The notes beneath the pieces are model-generated. The model had not been told where the DNA came from and searched no databases. It was given only the letters and a program-made list of their open reading frames with translations. Position numbers and translations under genes: made by a program. Shown piece by piece: positions 8,255 through 16,359 of a DNA stretch of 24,622 nucleotides; the stretch's first letter is position 1, and each line of letters opens with the position of its first letter. Origin of the DNA: Vampirovibrionales bacterium (GTDB lineage Bacteria; Cyanobacteriota; Vampirovibrionia; Vampirovibrionales; JAGQHJ01); assembly GCA_025451145.1 (NCBI GenBank), contig JANWKX010000168.1:1-24622 (forward strand). Direction: 5' to 3'.

Positions 8255-8419
8255 CAAGCCCTACCCTTCTGAAAGTATCACCTTAATCATCGATCTTATC
8301 TTTATTGTAAAAGCAAATGGATGGCGTAGGACAATGACTCATTCACGACTTTTTTGGGAGGATTCTTTTGGATGTAACATATCATTACAACTCCCTCATA
8401 AGGTCTTTTCTTTCCACCC

Positions 8420-8447
8420 TTGACATGGTTTCCTAGGTTTTTAAAGA
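8420..8447 (+). promoter_or_regulatory. Candidate promoter of dnaG-rpoD
   Basis: A perfect TTGACA at 8420-8425 with a weak TAAAGA -10 at 8442-8447, a 16-base spacer. It would give a leader of about 200 bases before dnaG. The -10 matches only three of six bases, so this is tentative. Confidence 0.3.
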
Positions 8448-8457
8448 GAGCTTAAGC

Positions 8458-8479
8458 AAGGGATCGTTACCCTTTTTTT
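8458..8479 (+). terminator. Short terminator-like hairpin in the dnaG leader
   Basis: AAGGG (8458-8462) pairs with CCCTT (8470-8474) across a 7-base loop, followed by a T-run to 8479. The stem is only 5 bp, so it would be a weak terminator or attenuator just downstream of the candidate promoter. Confidence 0.3.
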
Positions 8480-8547
8480 CTAAAATCATTCATAATGTGG
8501 CTAAGTTTGCTTTAAAAGTCCAGGTGGATAACGTACCGATTTAGCGG

Positions 8548-8658
8548 GTGTTGGAGGCAATAAAACGAGAGATGGTCTGGAATTTGGGGCATGGCAAGAT
8601 GATTCATGAGATTGACTGTCTCCGTTTACGGTCCTTATCAAGCATTGGAGGCCGGTAA
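8548..8658 (+). CDS. Possible 36-codon leader ORF abutting dnaG
   Basis: An open frame from a GTG at 8548 (or an ATG at 8572) ends with TAA at 8656-8658, immediately before the dnaG ATG and in the same frame. The dnaG SD (GGAGG at 8648-8652) lies inside it. Its own ribosome site is weak, and the encoded peptide (ending in CLRLRSLSSIGGR) shows no known motif. It may be chance. Confidence 0.2.
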   Translation: MLEAIKREMVWNLGHGKMIHEIDCLRLRSLSSIGGR

Positions 8659-10695
8659 ATGAGTCAGCCTGTCTCTTTTCAAGATGCAGCAGGACTGGTT
8701 AAACTTCGACTGGATATTCTAGAAATAGTAGGACGCCATGTCTCCCTCAAACGGGCAGGCCGAAATTATATGGGGCTTTGCCCCTTCCATCAGGAAAAAA
8801 CCCCTTCATTTTACGTCAACCCTGAAAAGCAGATGTTCAAGTGTTTTGGCTGCAACGAAGGCGGCGACACCCTAAGCTTTTTAATGAAAATAGAACATAA
8901 AACCTATGGCGAGCTGATTCAGGAGCTGGCTGACGCTTATGGGATTGAGATTCAACAGGATGCCAAAAAGCCAAGTGTCTCTAGGAGTGAAATAGATCTT
9001 TTGATCCAACTGAATCAAGAGGCACAGGTCTTTTACGAACAACAACTCCAACGTGATGAAAACACCAAAGCCTATTTGGAGAGTCGTGCCATTGGTGTGT
9101 CTTGGCAAAAGCACTTTGGATTGGGTTATGCCCCTGCCGGATGGGAACATTTGGTGCACCATTTTCAGGCCACAGTTCCTGCTGTACAACAAAGCCCAAT
9201 GCTGATGGAAAAAGCAGGCCTGGCTAACCTTAGAAGCGAAGGCCAGGGGTTTTACGATCGCTTTCGACACCGCCTGATGATTCCCATACATGACGAACGC
9301 GGCCGAGTCATTGCCTTTGGCGGGCGATGCCTTTCAGAAGACGATCACCCGAAATATTTGAATTCCCCGGAAACGCCCATTTATAACAAAAGCCGGATTC
9401 TTTACGGCTTTTATCAAGCCAAAGAACAGATTCGCGCCAGCGGATACGCCATTTTAATGGAAGGCTATTTTGATGTGATTTCGGCCCATATGGCTGGTAT
9501 TACCCAGGCTGTTGGGGTCTGTGGCACGGCTTTGACAGAAAATCACCTGAAATTGCTTCAGCGGACTGGGGTGCAAACTTTGTACCTGTGCTTTGATTCG
9601 GATGAAGCCGGACAAAAGGCCGCTTTAAGGGCCATTGAACTGATTGAAAACCAGCTTTTGGATCAAGGGGTCGATGCCAAAGTGGTTCTGCTTCCTGGTG
9701 AAAAAGATCCCGATGACTTTTTTAAATCCCAAGGACAAGATCGATTTCAGGAGTGCCTCAAAGAGGCCCAGCCTTTCCTTATATTCAAATTAAACAAAGC
9801 CTTGTCCGGCATCTCGGATTTACACACCCCTGAAGGTCGAATCAAAGCGTCACAACAAACAGTCCCCCTCTTGGCGGCCATTCGCCAGCCCGTGGTTCGA
9901 CAAGAACATATTAAGTTTATCTCTGAAAGGCTCAAAATCGCTGAAGAGACCTTAATTCTTGAAGTTAAACGTCTCGAAATGCAAAATGGACCCTATGCAA
10001 ATAAAAAAAATTACGAATTTCAAGCAATTTCTCAACCTCAGGATCGTTATATAGGAAGAAAAAGACGGGACACCTTCAGAAACCCTTCAAGGCTCGAGGA
10101 TATCTCGGGATTCAAAAAAACATTGTCTGAAAAAATCCCAGTCACCCAAAAAGAGCATCTTTTACTGAGTTACTTACTGTTAAACACTGAGAGCTATGGA
10201 TTGGTAATGTCAATCTTGCCGACTATTCATTTTCATTCTCCGGAAGCAATTGCTTTCCTGGAGGCTGTTCAGTCCATTGAAGGGACATGGCAGACCATGG
10301 GCGAACTTGCCTCGGCCTTAAGCCATGTGTTCCACAGCCACGCCAACACACCGATGTTACAATTTCTGGCTGATCAGGCAATGACAGCAGAAAAACTTTG
10401 TGAATATTATCAATCGTCTGAAAAGGGAGGACATGCTATCGAGTATTCCGAGAGGCAGAAACGGGATATTGAAGATATTGTTGCCAGAATTCAGTTTCTG
10501 GATGCAAAAGAAACCTTGAGCGATATGGCTCAGAATGTGAGAGCACACGAACAGCAGCAAGACGATCAGTCGGCCTTGAATTCACAGCTTCAGCTATGCG
10601 AAGCCTTGCGATTAAAACGACCCAAGGTCCGCCGTTCTCTTGACCATTGCGCCCAAAACAGATTTAACCCCATAGAAGAACAACAAGGAGTGTAA
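8659..10695 (+). CDS. dnaG: DNA primase
   Basis: A 678-residue bacterial primase that makes RNA primers at the replication fork and works with the DnaB helicase. Domains in order: CHC2 zinc finger with Cys41, His44, Cys62 and Cys65; RNA polymerase core (about 120-255, with GFYDRFRHRLMIPIHDERGRVIAFGGR); Toprim with Glu268 in MEGYFDV and Asp313/Asp315 in DSDEAG; and a C-terminal helicase-binding region that is low in conservation and ends in a long charged helix. Between them (~440-490) is a Lys/Arg/Gln-rich linker. The ATG at 8659 has GGAGG 6-7 bases upstream. It is followed 12 bases later by rpoD, the classical dnaG-rpoD pair. Confidence 0.97.
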   Translation: MSQPVSFQDAAGLVKLRLDILEIVGRHVSLKRAGRNYMGLCPFHQEKTPSFYVNPEKQMFKCFGCNEGGDTLSFLMKIEHKTYGELIQELADAYGIEIQQDAKKPSVSRSEIDLLIQLNQEAQVFYEQQLQRDENTKAYLESRAIGVSWQKHFGLGYAPAGWEHLVHHFQATVPAVQQSPMLMEKAGLANLRSEGQGFYDRFRHRLMIPIHDERGRVIAFGGRCLSEDDHPKYLNSPETPIYNKSRILYGFYQAKEQIRASGYAILMEGYFDVISAHMAGITQAVGVCGTALTENHLKLLQRTGVQTLYLCFDSDEAGQKAALRAIELIENQLLDQGVDAKVVLLPGEKDPDDFFKSQGQDRFQECLKEAQPFLIFKLNKALSGISDLHTPEGRIKASQQTVPLLAAIRQPVVRQEHIKFISERLKIAEETLILEVKRLEMQNGPYANKKNYEFQAISQPQDRYIGRKRRDTFRNPSRLEDISGFKKTLSEKIPVTQKEHLLLSYLLLNTESYGLVMSILPTIHFHSPEAIAFLEAVQSIEGTWQTMGELASALSHVFHSHANTPMLQFLADQAMTAEKLCEYYQSSEKGGHAIEYSERQKRDIEDIVARIQFLDAKETLSDMAQNVRAHEQQQDDQSALNSQLQLCEALRLKRPKVRRSLDHCAQNRFNPIEEQQGV

Positions 10696-10707
10696 AGGTA
10701 TCACGTC

Positions 10708-11766
10708 ATGACAAAACGTACACGATCCTCTAAAGATGACACCCTCATGGAAATTGATAAGGGCGGTCGAAGCCGTACCGGCGTTGATGAACTCTTGCTG
10801 TCTGATGACGATGACGCGGAAGATATTGGCAGCCTGTTTGGTGGTGCTGGCGGCGGTTTATCGCTCCTGGATCAGCAGGATGAAGCCTTTGAAGATGAGG
10901 ATGATGTTGAGTCCGGCAGCCGAAGCATGTCCCTGGACGATCCGGTCCGGATGTATCTTCGTGAAATTGGCCGGATTCGTTTGCTGACAGCCGATGAAGA
11001 AATCGAATTGGCCCGTAAAATTGTCAAAGGCGGTCCTGAAGGGGCTAACGCCAAGCGTAAGCTGGTCCAGGCCAACCTCCGATTAGTTGTTAGTATTGCC
11101 AAAAAATATGTGGGTCGTGGCATGTTGTTCTTGGATCTCATCCAAGAAGGAAACCTGGGGCTCATTCGGGCCGCTGAAAAATTCGACCACGAACGGGGCT
11201 ATAAGTTCTCCACCTACGCCACCTGGTGGATCCGTCAGGCCATCACCCGGGCCATCGCCGATCAGGCCAGAACCATTCGGATTCCAGTCCATATGGTGGA
11301 AACCATTAACAAGCTGAAAAAACTGACCCGGAAACTGGCCCAGGAAAAAAGCCGTAAGCCCAATGAAGAAGAACTCGCCGTGGCCATGGGGATTAGCATT
11401 CCCAAGCTTCGGGAAATCATCAAAGTGGCTCAGGAGCCCTTGTCCTTAGAAACTCCCATTGGGAAAGAAGAAGATTCCCGTCTGGGTGATTTCATTGAGG
11501 ATCGGGAAGCCGAAGCCCCCGCAACCACTGTGGCCCATGAACTCCTTCGAGAAGATCTCACCGAAGTCCTCTCCAGCTTAAGCCCCCGGGAACGGGATGT
11601 TCTCCGGCTCCGGTTCGGTCTGGATGACGGGCGTCAACGGACCCTGGAAGAAGTCGGACAATTGTTTGGCGTTACTCGGGAGCGGATTCGGCAGATTGAA
11701 GCCAAAGCCCTTCGCAAGCTTCGTCACCCCAACCGCAGCCGTCGCTTAAAAGAATACATCGAGTAG
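10708..11766 (+). CDS. rpoD: Primary RNA polymerase sigma factor (sigma-70)
   Basis: A 352-residue group 1 sigma factor that directs RNA polymerase to housekeeping promoters. The N terminus is a short acidic stretch (many Asp/Glu at 30-72) in place of a long region 1.1. Then come region 1.2 (DDPVRMYLREIGRIRLLT), region 2 (NLRLVVSIAKKYVGRGMLFLDLIQEG and YKFSTYATWWIRQAITRAI), region 3 (IPVHMVETINKLKK onward), region 4.1, and the region 4.2 helix-turn-helix (TLEEVGQLFGVTRERIRQIEAKALRKLRHP). No non-conserved insert is present between 1.2 and 2, as in cyanobacterial and firmicute types. AAAGG precedes the ATG by 9 bases. It is co-transcribed with dnaG and followed by a terminator. Confidence 0.97.
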   Translation: MTKRTRSSKDDTLMEIDKGGRSRTGVDELLLSDDDDAEDIGSLFGGAGGGLSLLDQQDEAFEDEDDVESGSRSMSLDDPVRMYLREIGRIRLLTADEEIELARKIVKGGPEGANAKRKLVQANLRLVVSIAKKYVGRGMLFLDLIQEGNLGLIRAAEKFDHERGYKFSTYATWWIRQAITRAIADQARTIRIPVHMVETINKLKKLTRKLAQEKSRKPNEEELAVAMGISIPKLREIIKVAQEPLSLETPIGKEEDSRLGDFIEDREAEAPATTVAHELLREDLTEVLSSLSPRERDVLRLRFGLDDGRQRTLEEVGQLFGVTRERIRQIEAKALRKLRHPNRSRRLKEYIE

Positions 11767-11802
11767 TCTTACCTATTTAAAAGGGTTTTAAGCCTTAAGA
11801 AG

Positions 11803-11840
11803 CACCCTCCGGTTTATCCCGTGAGGGTGTTTTGATTTTT
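11803..11840 (+). terminator. Rho-independent terminator of dnaG-rpoD
   Basis: CACCCTC (11803-11809) pairs with GAGGGTG (11823-11829) around a 13-base loop, followed by a T-rich run (TTTTGATTTTT) to 11840, 36 bases after the rpoD stop codon. Confidence 0.85.
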
Positions 11841-11923
11841 ATCTGGAGGCCCAGAGTCAAGCAATTTTCACTTAGCGTTGGTTTTTGTTGAGGAAATGGT
11901 TGGCAACACGTCAGAGGATGATG

Positions 11924-12730
11924 ATGGCAATTCAAAATACGTCCCTTCGGTTTGGCGCAAAGCTCATCACACGTAAGCCCGTTCCTGTTCAATGCAAGCT
12001 TGGGGATTCCTCCGGCTTTGTTCCGGCACAAGTCTGGGAGCTCGAAGAAAAAGATTTGGAAAATCTAAAAGCGCTTACAGCCAGTTGGGAACAGACAGCC
12101 AGTGGCATTCGCAATGACTATATTACACAAGATGTTGATCGAATGGGTGAACAGAGTAAAAGGCGCCGCATTTTTGCTTTGATTGTTGGACGTCGCTCAT
12201 TATTTGCCTCTACACCGGACTTTAAAAAGATTATTGGCCTTATGTCAACCGGCATGAATGAAGAAGAGCTCTATCTCTCATTTGTTGAAGCTGCTCCTTG
12301 GGATAGACAACCGCACCGGGTTGTTTACGGGGTTTTACAGGCATTTTTATCAGGGGTTTTAAAGCGTTTTAATTTCAAAACGCTTTCTCTTGAACCGATT
12401 CCCAATAAAATTGATTATTATAACCAATTTTTTCAAAGGCTCATTGGACAACAGCCTTCTTGGTGTCAATCCGTCAGGACTCGCAGTTTACTTTCAGAAG
12501 CCTTGATTAAACTTATGACTCAACCTGCTGCCTCTCAAAGCTCGCAAGCAGGTCAACAGGAGCATAAATATATGTATCTAGGCAAAGCAGAAGTTCAGGC
12601 ATTAAGAAAGCGTCTTAATGAAATCAACGCTCAACGTCCGATTGATAAAAAACTAAGCGCGGATATCATGCAAACACTCGGTCAAGAAGAAGCGTCTTAT
12701 CGCAGTCAGCATGTGCCAGTGAGTCCTTAA
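11924..12730 (+). CDS. Protein of unknown function with RFG-type N terminus; possible GNAT-like fold
   Basis: A 268-residue protein not assigned to a family. It starts MAIQNTSLRFGAKLI, with R-F-G at residues 9-11, an N-terminal motif shared with other proteins here. The middle has a pattern that could be a divergent acetyltransferase: strands KIIGLMSTGM and ELYLSFVEAAPW, then a helix and KTLSLEPIPNKIDYYNQFF. The acetyl-CoA loop (Q/RxxGxG/A) is not recognisable (RQPHRVVYGV instead), so function is doubtful. The C-terminal third is polar and helical. Three ATGs stand in tandem at 11918, 11921 and 11924; AGAGG at 11913-11917 best serves the third. A TTG at 11885 would add 13 residues. It follows the rpoD terminator and is probably transcribed alone. 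Confidence 0.65.
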   Translation: MAIQNTSLRFGAKLITRKPVPVQCKLGDSSGFVPAQVWELEEKDLENLKALTASWEQTASGIRNDYITQDVDRMGEQSKRRRIFALIVGRRSLFASTPDFKKIIGLMSTGMNEEELYLSFVEAAPWDRQPHRVVYGVLQAFLSGVLKRFNFKTLSLEPIPNKIDYYNQFFQRLIGQQPSWCQSVRTRSLLSEALIKLMTQPAASQSSQAGQQEHKYMYLGKAEVQALRKRLNEINAQRPIDKKLSADIMQTLGQEEASYRSQHVPVSP

Positions 12731-12757
12731 ACGCACACCTTTTTATTCTAAACATGA

Positions 12758-12789
12758 CAAAGCGCCTGTTGATCTCAACAGGCGCTTTG
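12758..12789. terminator. 15-bp hairpin between convergent genes
   Basis: CAAAGCGCCTGTTGA (12758-12772) and TCAACAGGCGCTTTG (12775-12789) form a perfect 15-bp inverted repeat with a 2-base centre. It lies between the convergent gene ending at 12730 and glnA ending at 12817. The stem is strong but lacks a clean T-run on either side, so terminator function is likely but not certain. Confidence 0.65.
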
Positions 12790-12816
12790 AGCTTAAAGAA
12801 AAAAATCTGCTTGGGA

Positions 12817-14187
12817 TTAGTAGCGGCTGAGGTAGCGCTCGGTTTCCCAAGGCGATACGTTGGTTCTGAAATCATCCCATTCACGGATTTTGGTCTGGAG
12901 AAACTCGGTGTAAATATGTTCTCCAAGGGCCTCTCTCGCAATGGTACTGGCTTTCAATTCCTCAAGGGCTTCATACAAGCTACCGGGAAGGGATGGAATA
13001 TTCAAATCGGCCCGTTCCGTCGCACTGAGTTTATAAATATTAAGCTCAGCTGGAGCCGGTGGTTCAATTTTGTTCTTAATCCCGTCGAGTCCAGCCATGA
13101 CCATAGCCGCAAAAGCCAGGTAGGGATTTGCAGCCGGATCCGGCGAACGAAGCTCAATCCGGGTGGATTTGCCCCGTTTTGCAGGAACCCGTAGCAAGGC
13201 ACTCCGGTTAGAAGGAGACCAGGCCACATAAACCGGAGCCTCATAACCCGGAACCAGACGCTTATAGCTGTTGACCAAAGGATTGGTGATGGCGGTTAAG
13301 CCACGGACATGTTTTAAAATACCGCCAATGTACCAAAGGGCTTCCTGTGACAATTTGTACTTCTCGTTGTCAGAGGCAAACACATTGTCACCGTCTTTGT
13401 TGCCTAAGGATTGGTTCACATGCATCCCGGAACCGTTAACCCCAAAAATGGGTTTCGGCATAAACGTGGCATGCAAGCCATGTTGAGCAGCAATCAGGCG
13501 GGTAATAATTTTAACCGTGGTGACGTTATCAGCGGTTCTCAACGCATCAGCGTATTTAAAGTCAATTTCATGCTGACCTTGAGCAACTTCATGGTGATCC
13601 GCTTCCATCTCAAACCCTAGGCGCTCCAGGGTGTCAACAATTTCACTCCGAACCACTTCACCCATATCATCAGGGCCCAGATCGTAGTAACCCGCAGAAT
13701 CATGGGTTTCAGGAGAAATCGTTCCATCCGGGTGCTTTTTAAACAGGAAAAATTCCAGCTCAGGACCAACGTTATACACATAGCCCTGGGATTCCACATA
13801 ACGCAAAACCCGCTTTAAGTTGTTACGAGGGCAACCTTCAAAAGGTGTTCCATCGGGGTTATGGATATCACAGATAATCCGGGCCACTTTTCGAGAGCCT
13901 TCGATCCAGGGGAGCACCTTAAAGGTGCTTAAGTCTGGAAAGAAGAACATATCAGAAGTTTCAATGGTTCTAAATCCGGCAATCGAAGAACCATCAAGCA
14001 TAATTTCATTATTCAGGGCTTTTTCCAGCTGAGCCACATGAATAGACATATTTTTAGGGTGTCCATGCAAGTCTACAAACTGAAGTCTGACCAGTTGGAC
14101 ATCTTGTTCTTTGGCTAGTTTTAAAATATCGTTCACGCTAGGGGCAGATGTATTTCGATGCAAAGGGAGATCCATCGTCGCAGCCAT
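12817..14187 (-). CDS. glnA: Glutamine synthetase, type I
   Basis: A 456-residue GSI enzyme that makes glutamine from glutamate, ammonia and ATP; it forms dodecamers in the cytoplasm. Signatures: VDLHG with MLDGSSIAGF, the metal-binding GPELEFFLF, HHEVAQGQHEIDFKY, the ATP-site KPIFGVNGSGMHVNQSL, LVPGYEAPVYVAWSPSNRSALLRVP with the Glu-flap, and RIELRSPDPAANPYLAFAAM. The compact length suggests the alpha subtype (feedback-regulated) rather than the adenylylated beta subtype, although a Tyr is present in LNIYKLS. The Arg that mediates feedback inhibition in Bacillus (GFVRIEESDM) aligns with a Thr here (GFRTIETSDM). The ATG at 14187 has AAGGAG 7 bases upstream. The 5' flank is shared with a divergent gene. 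Confidence 0.97.
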   Translation of the reverse strand: MAATMDLPLHRNTSAPSVNDILKLAKEQDVQLVRLQFVDLHGHPKNMSIHVAQLEKALNNEIMLDGSSIAGFRTIETSDMFFFPDLSTFKVLPWIEGSRKVARIICDIHNPDGTPFEGCPRNNLKRVLRYVESQGYVYNVGPELEFFLFKKHPDGTISPETHDSAGYYDLGPDDMGEVVRSEIVDTLERLGFEMEADHHEVAQGQHEIDFKYADALRTADNVTTVKIITRLIAAQHGLHATFMPKPIFGVNGSGMHVNQSLGNKDGDNVFASDNEKYKLSQEALWYIGGILKHVRGLTAITNPLVNSYKRLVPGYEAPVYVAWSPSNRSALLRVPAKRGKSTRIELRSPDPAANPYLAFAAMVMAGLDGIKNKIEPPAPAELNIYKLSATERADLNIPSLPGSLYEALEELKASTIAREALGEHIYTEFLQTKIREWDDFRTNVSPWETERYLSRY

Positions 14188-14235
14188 GTTTAACTCCTTA
14201 CTCAGCTATGGGTGTGTCTGTTCAACACTAAGTTG

Positions 14236-14245
14236 TACCATGGTA
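14236..14245. promoter_or_regulatory. Palindrome in the glnA upstream region
   Basis: TACCATGGTA is a perfect 10-bp palindrome about 50 bases before the glnA start codon, just downstream of a candidate -10. It could be an operator. It does not match the GTA-N8-TAC consensus of NtcA. Confidence 0.25.
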
Positions 14246-14265
14246 TTTTGCGTTAAATGGCCTGA

Positions 14266-14294
14266 ATTGTAAATATTTTTATCGCTTTCATGAA
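14266..14294 (-). promoter_or_regulatory. Candidate promoter of glnA
   Basis: On the minus strand TACAAT (14271-14266) forms a good -10. A weak TTCATG (14294-14289) lies 17 bases upstream as -35. Transcription would start near 14259. Confidence 0.35.
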
Positions 14295-14389
14295 TCTCTG
14301 TTTGCCAATCATGGCCGACCCTTTACACTAATAGTTAAGCATTTGAAATCATTGCTTTTTTTTAACATTCGGATAAAGAGGATAGAACA

Positions 14390-15514
14390 ACGAAACCCGC
14401 CTTTAAGTCTTTAAGACGATTTAAGGCCCTACTTGGGGAAAATCCCGAGACACGTGACGTAGGCGCTTCGATTCAACAATACTTGAATCAGCATTTTCAT
14501 TTTCTGTCTGAGCCACCTACAGCCACTTCCTGTCAAAGTGTTTTAGAGAACATCGGTATTTTTATCCGTTCTGATAACCCTTGGGTCCAACGGGTCACCG
14601 TTCAATGGGCTTTCCAAACCGTGGCGCGTTCCGGTGATGTGCCGGTAGAAACCAAACTGATGTTGTTGGAACTGCTCCGAGAATTACAGGCCCCCGGTCT
14701 TAGCTCAAAAATTTTGGACTGGTACCGGACTGCAGAGGCCCCATTACGTTTACCTCTCTTAGAATGGCTTGTTTCCCTACAATCCCAGCAGGCATCTCCT
14801 CGGGTTGCCATGGTCCATGAACTCATCTCTGATTATCTCAATGCCAAAACGCCGGATCCGATTTTGATCACCGCATTGATTCGCCTGGATCTGCATCAAG
14901 GTATCGTCACAGAAACCCTCCTCAATGCCTTCCCTGGTAAAATCGTTGATCATAACCACCGCATGATAGATTTGTTAGGAAAACTTGGGCGCTATCGTGT
15001 CGTCAAGCCTTTAATCAGCTTTAGTCAAGAGTTTCCCGATTACATCAAAACGGTCATCAAGGCTTTATCCGCCTTAAATTACGATGAAGTGGATCAGTTT
15101 TACCTGAATTGCCTTTCCAAAACCTACCGAAAACAGCCTATTGTGATTCTAGAAGCCGTTAAACAAGTTCGAAAACGTCGATTAAAGAAGGCCATGATCT
15201 TGTTGGATGAGTTATTCCCCATGGAAGAGAGCCACCTGAATTTGATTAACCGGGCCGTAAACGGTGAAATTGCCTTGACCATGGCGTCATTTGGGGCTTA
15301 CGGCTGGGCCAGAGGGAAGCTCATGACTGAAATCATTCTCAGCGGATTAAACACCAAATATCTCAAAGCCATTGAAATCTTAAACCTTGAAGACGCTGTG
15401 CCTTTATTAAAAGCCGTATTATTAATGCCGGAAACCCCTGAACTATCAGTACTACAAGAAGAAGCCTATCGGGTCTGCGATAAACTCCTGCAACGACAGG
15501 TGGTTAGGAGTTAA
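14390..15514 (+). CDS. All-helical HEAT-like repeat protein, probable ACG start
   Basis: A 374-residue protein (from ACG) built of consecutive amphipathic helices rich in Leu/Ile/Val, resembling divergent HEAT repeats (VTVQWAFQTVARS, RLPLLEWLVSL, DPILITALIRL, VVKPLISFSQEF, IKTVIKALSAL and so on). It has no signal peptide or membrane segment and is probably a cytoplasmic scaffold; no family recognised. The frame stays open upstream of the first standard start (TTG at 14483, no ribosome site) back to a stop at 14363. Within that stretch AAAGAGG at 14375-14381 lies exactly 8 bases before an ACG at 14390, followed by a coherent sequence (KPAFKSLRRFKALLGENPE). I therefore place the start at ACG: either a rare non-AUG start, or an ATG changed by mutation or sequencing error. 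Convergent with the next gene; the stops overlap in TTAA. Confidence 0.6.
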   Translation, partial: TKPAFKSLRRFKALLGENPETRDVGASIQQYLNQHFHFLSEPPTATSCQSVLENIGIFIRSDNPWVQRVTVQWAFQTVARSGDVPVETKLMLLELLRELQAPGLSSKILDWYRTAEAPLRLPLLEWLVSLQSQQASPRVAMVHELISDYLNAKTPDPILITALIRLDLHQGIVTETLLNAFPGKIVDHNHRMIDLLGKLGRYRVVKPLISFSQEFPDYIKTVIKALSALNYDEVDQFYLNCLSKTYRKQPIVILEAVKQVRKRRLKKAMILLDELFPMEESHLNLINRAVNGEIALTMASFGAYGWARGKLMTEIILSGLNTKYLKAIEILNLEDAVPLLKAVLLMPETPELSVLQEEAYRVCDKLLQRQVVRS

Positions 15515-16194
15515 TACTCCGGTTGGGCAATCTCTAGTGGAATCGATCGAAAAGAATTGCCCGCCTTGTGATAGAGCAGGGCGATTGTTTGCCCATCACT
15601 GGAGACTTCAACTGATCCTTCGGCCTCTTCAACGTGAGGCTTTTTGTGTTTATCGCCGGAAGCTTTTGTTTCACTCTCGTGAATGATGATTTCAGGGGCT
15701 TTGGGAGGTGATACGGCCCTTGATACTTGTTCAGCAGGGACCGTTAGCAGGGTCTCCTGTTGTCGTGTCAGGGTTAAAATCGCATCGTGTTCGCCTTCCT
15801 GCTGGACGGATAAGATATAAAATCCGGGATAAATCACCTGATCATGATATTTAATCGCCTTAGTCAGACGAATAAGCGGATCAGAAAGAGGATCTGTTTC
15901 TTTGCCAGCTGGCTCCGGGACCTTAGGAACCTGATTAATCGGTAAACTGGCCTTATGCGTTGCTGATTTAAACATGCGGCTATACCAGGGTGCCTTGGGT
16001 ATTGGCTGGGTCGATAGAGCGTTAGGCTGTACCTGACGATTGTACTGGCCGGTATATTGGGGGGCCGGAGGCAGTTCATCGAGGGCTTGGATATCATCCA
16101 AACCACTCGTGCTGTCTGCGTTTGCATAAATTGGTATCACCAGAAGGCAAAGGCAAATCATTAAGGCAAGCAGTGAGTAAAAACGTTTATCCAT
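15511..16194 (-). CDS. Secreted or periplasmic protein of unknown function
   Basis: A 227-residue protein with a clear Sec signal peptide: MDKRFYSLLALMICLCLLVIP followed by IYANA, cleavage likely after ANA at residue ~26. The mature part begins with a Pro/Gln-rich linker (about 40-100), then a compact beta-rich region (YHDQVIYPGFYILSVQQ, DAILTLTRQQETLLTVPAEQV), a Pro/Lys/Glu-rich linker, and a final SDGQTIALLYHKAGNSFRSIPLEI segment. No family recognised. I chose the ATG at 16194 for the signal peptide and AAGAAGG just upstream; an in-frame ATG at 16254 would put 20 non-hydrophobic residues in front. Its TAA overlaps the TAA of the convergent helical-repeat gene. Probably an envelope protein. 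Confidence 0.7.
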   Translation of the reverse strand: MDKRFYSLLALMICLCLLVIPIYANADSTSGLDDIQALDELPPAPQYTGQYNRQVQPNALSTQPIPKAPWYSRMFKSATHKASLPINQVPKVPEPAGKETDPLSDPLIRLTKAIKYHDQVIYPGFYILSVQQEGEHDAILTLTRQQETLLTVPAEQVSRAVSPPKAPEIIIHESETKASGDKHKKPHVEEAEGSVEVSSDGQTIALLYHKAGNSFRSIPLEIAQPEY

Positions 16195-16359
16195 GGCCCT
16201 TCTTCCAGAAAAACAATGATTTATCTGCACTATAAGGTGCCTCATGATTCTCAACTTCCACCAAATACATGAATTTAAATTGGGGTTAAAAGGCCTTTGT
16301 GAACCCTCTCAATTGCGCTTGAGGGGGAGTACTTGAAGTGGGGGAATCCCATCAAGTCG

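Larger units (their letters stand above)
8255..8658. other. Divergent intergenic region between nanE and dnaG
   Basis: A 404-base spacer. It holds a perfect TTGACA at 8420-8425, a small terminator-like hairpin at 8458-8479, and a short open frame (8548-8658) ending directly at the dnaG start codon; each is listed separately. No conventional gene is visible, and I see no ribosomal protein gene such as rpsU, which begins this operon in many bacteria. Confidence 0.5.

Noticed and set aside
14188..14389. NtcA or sigma-54 site upstream of glnA
   Set aside because: No GTA-N8-TAC and no GG-N10-GC element with proper flanks was found; only a 10-bp palindrome and a weak sigma-70-type box.
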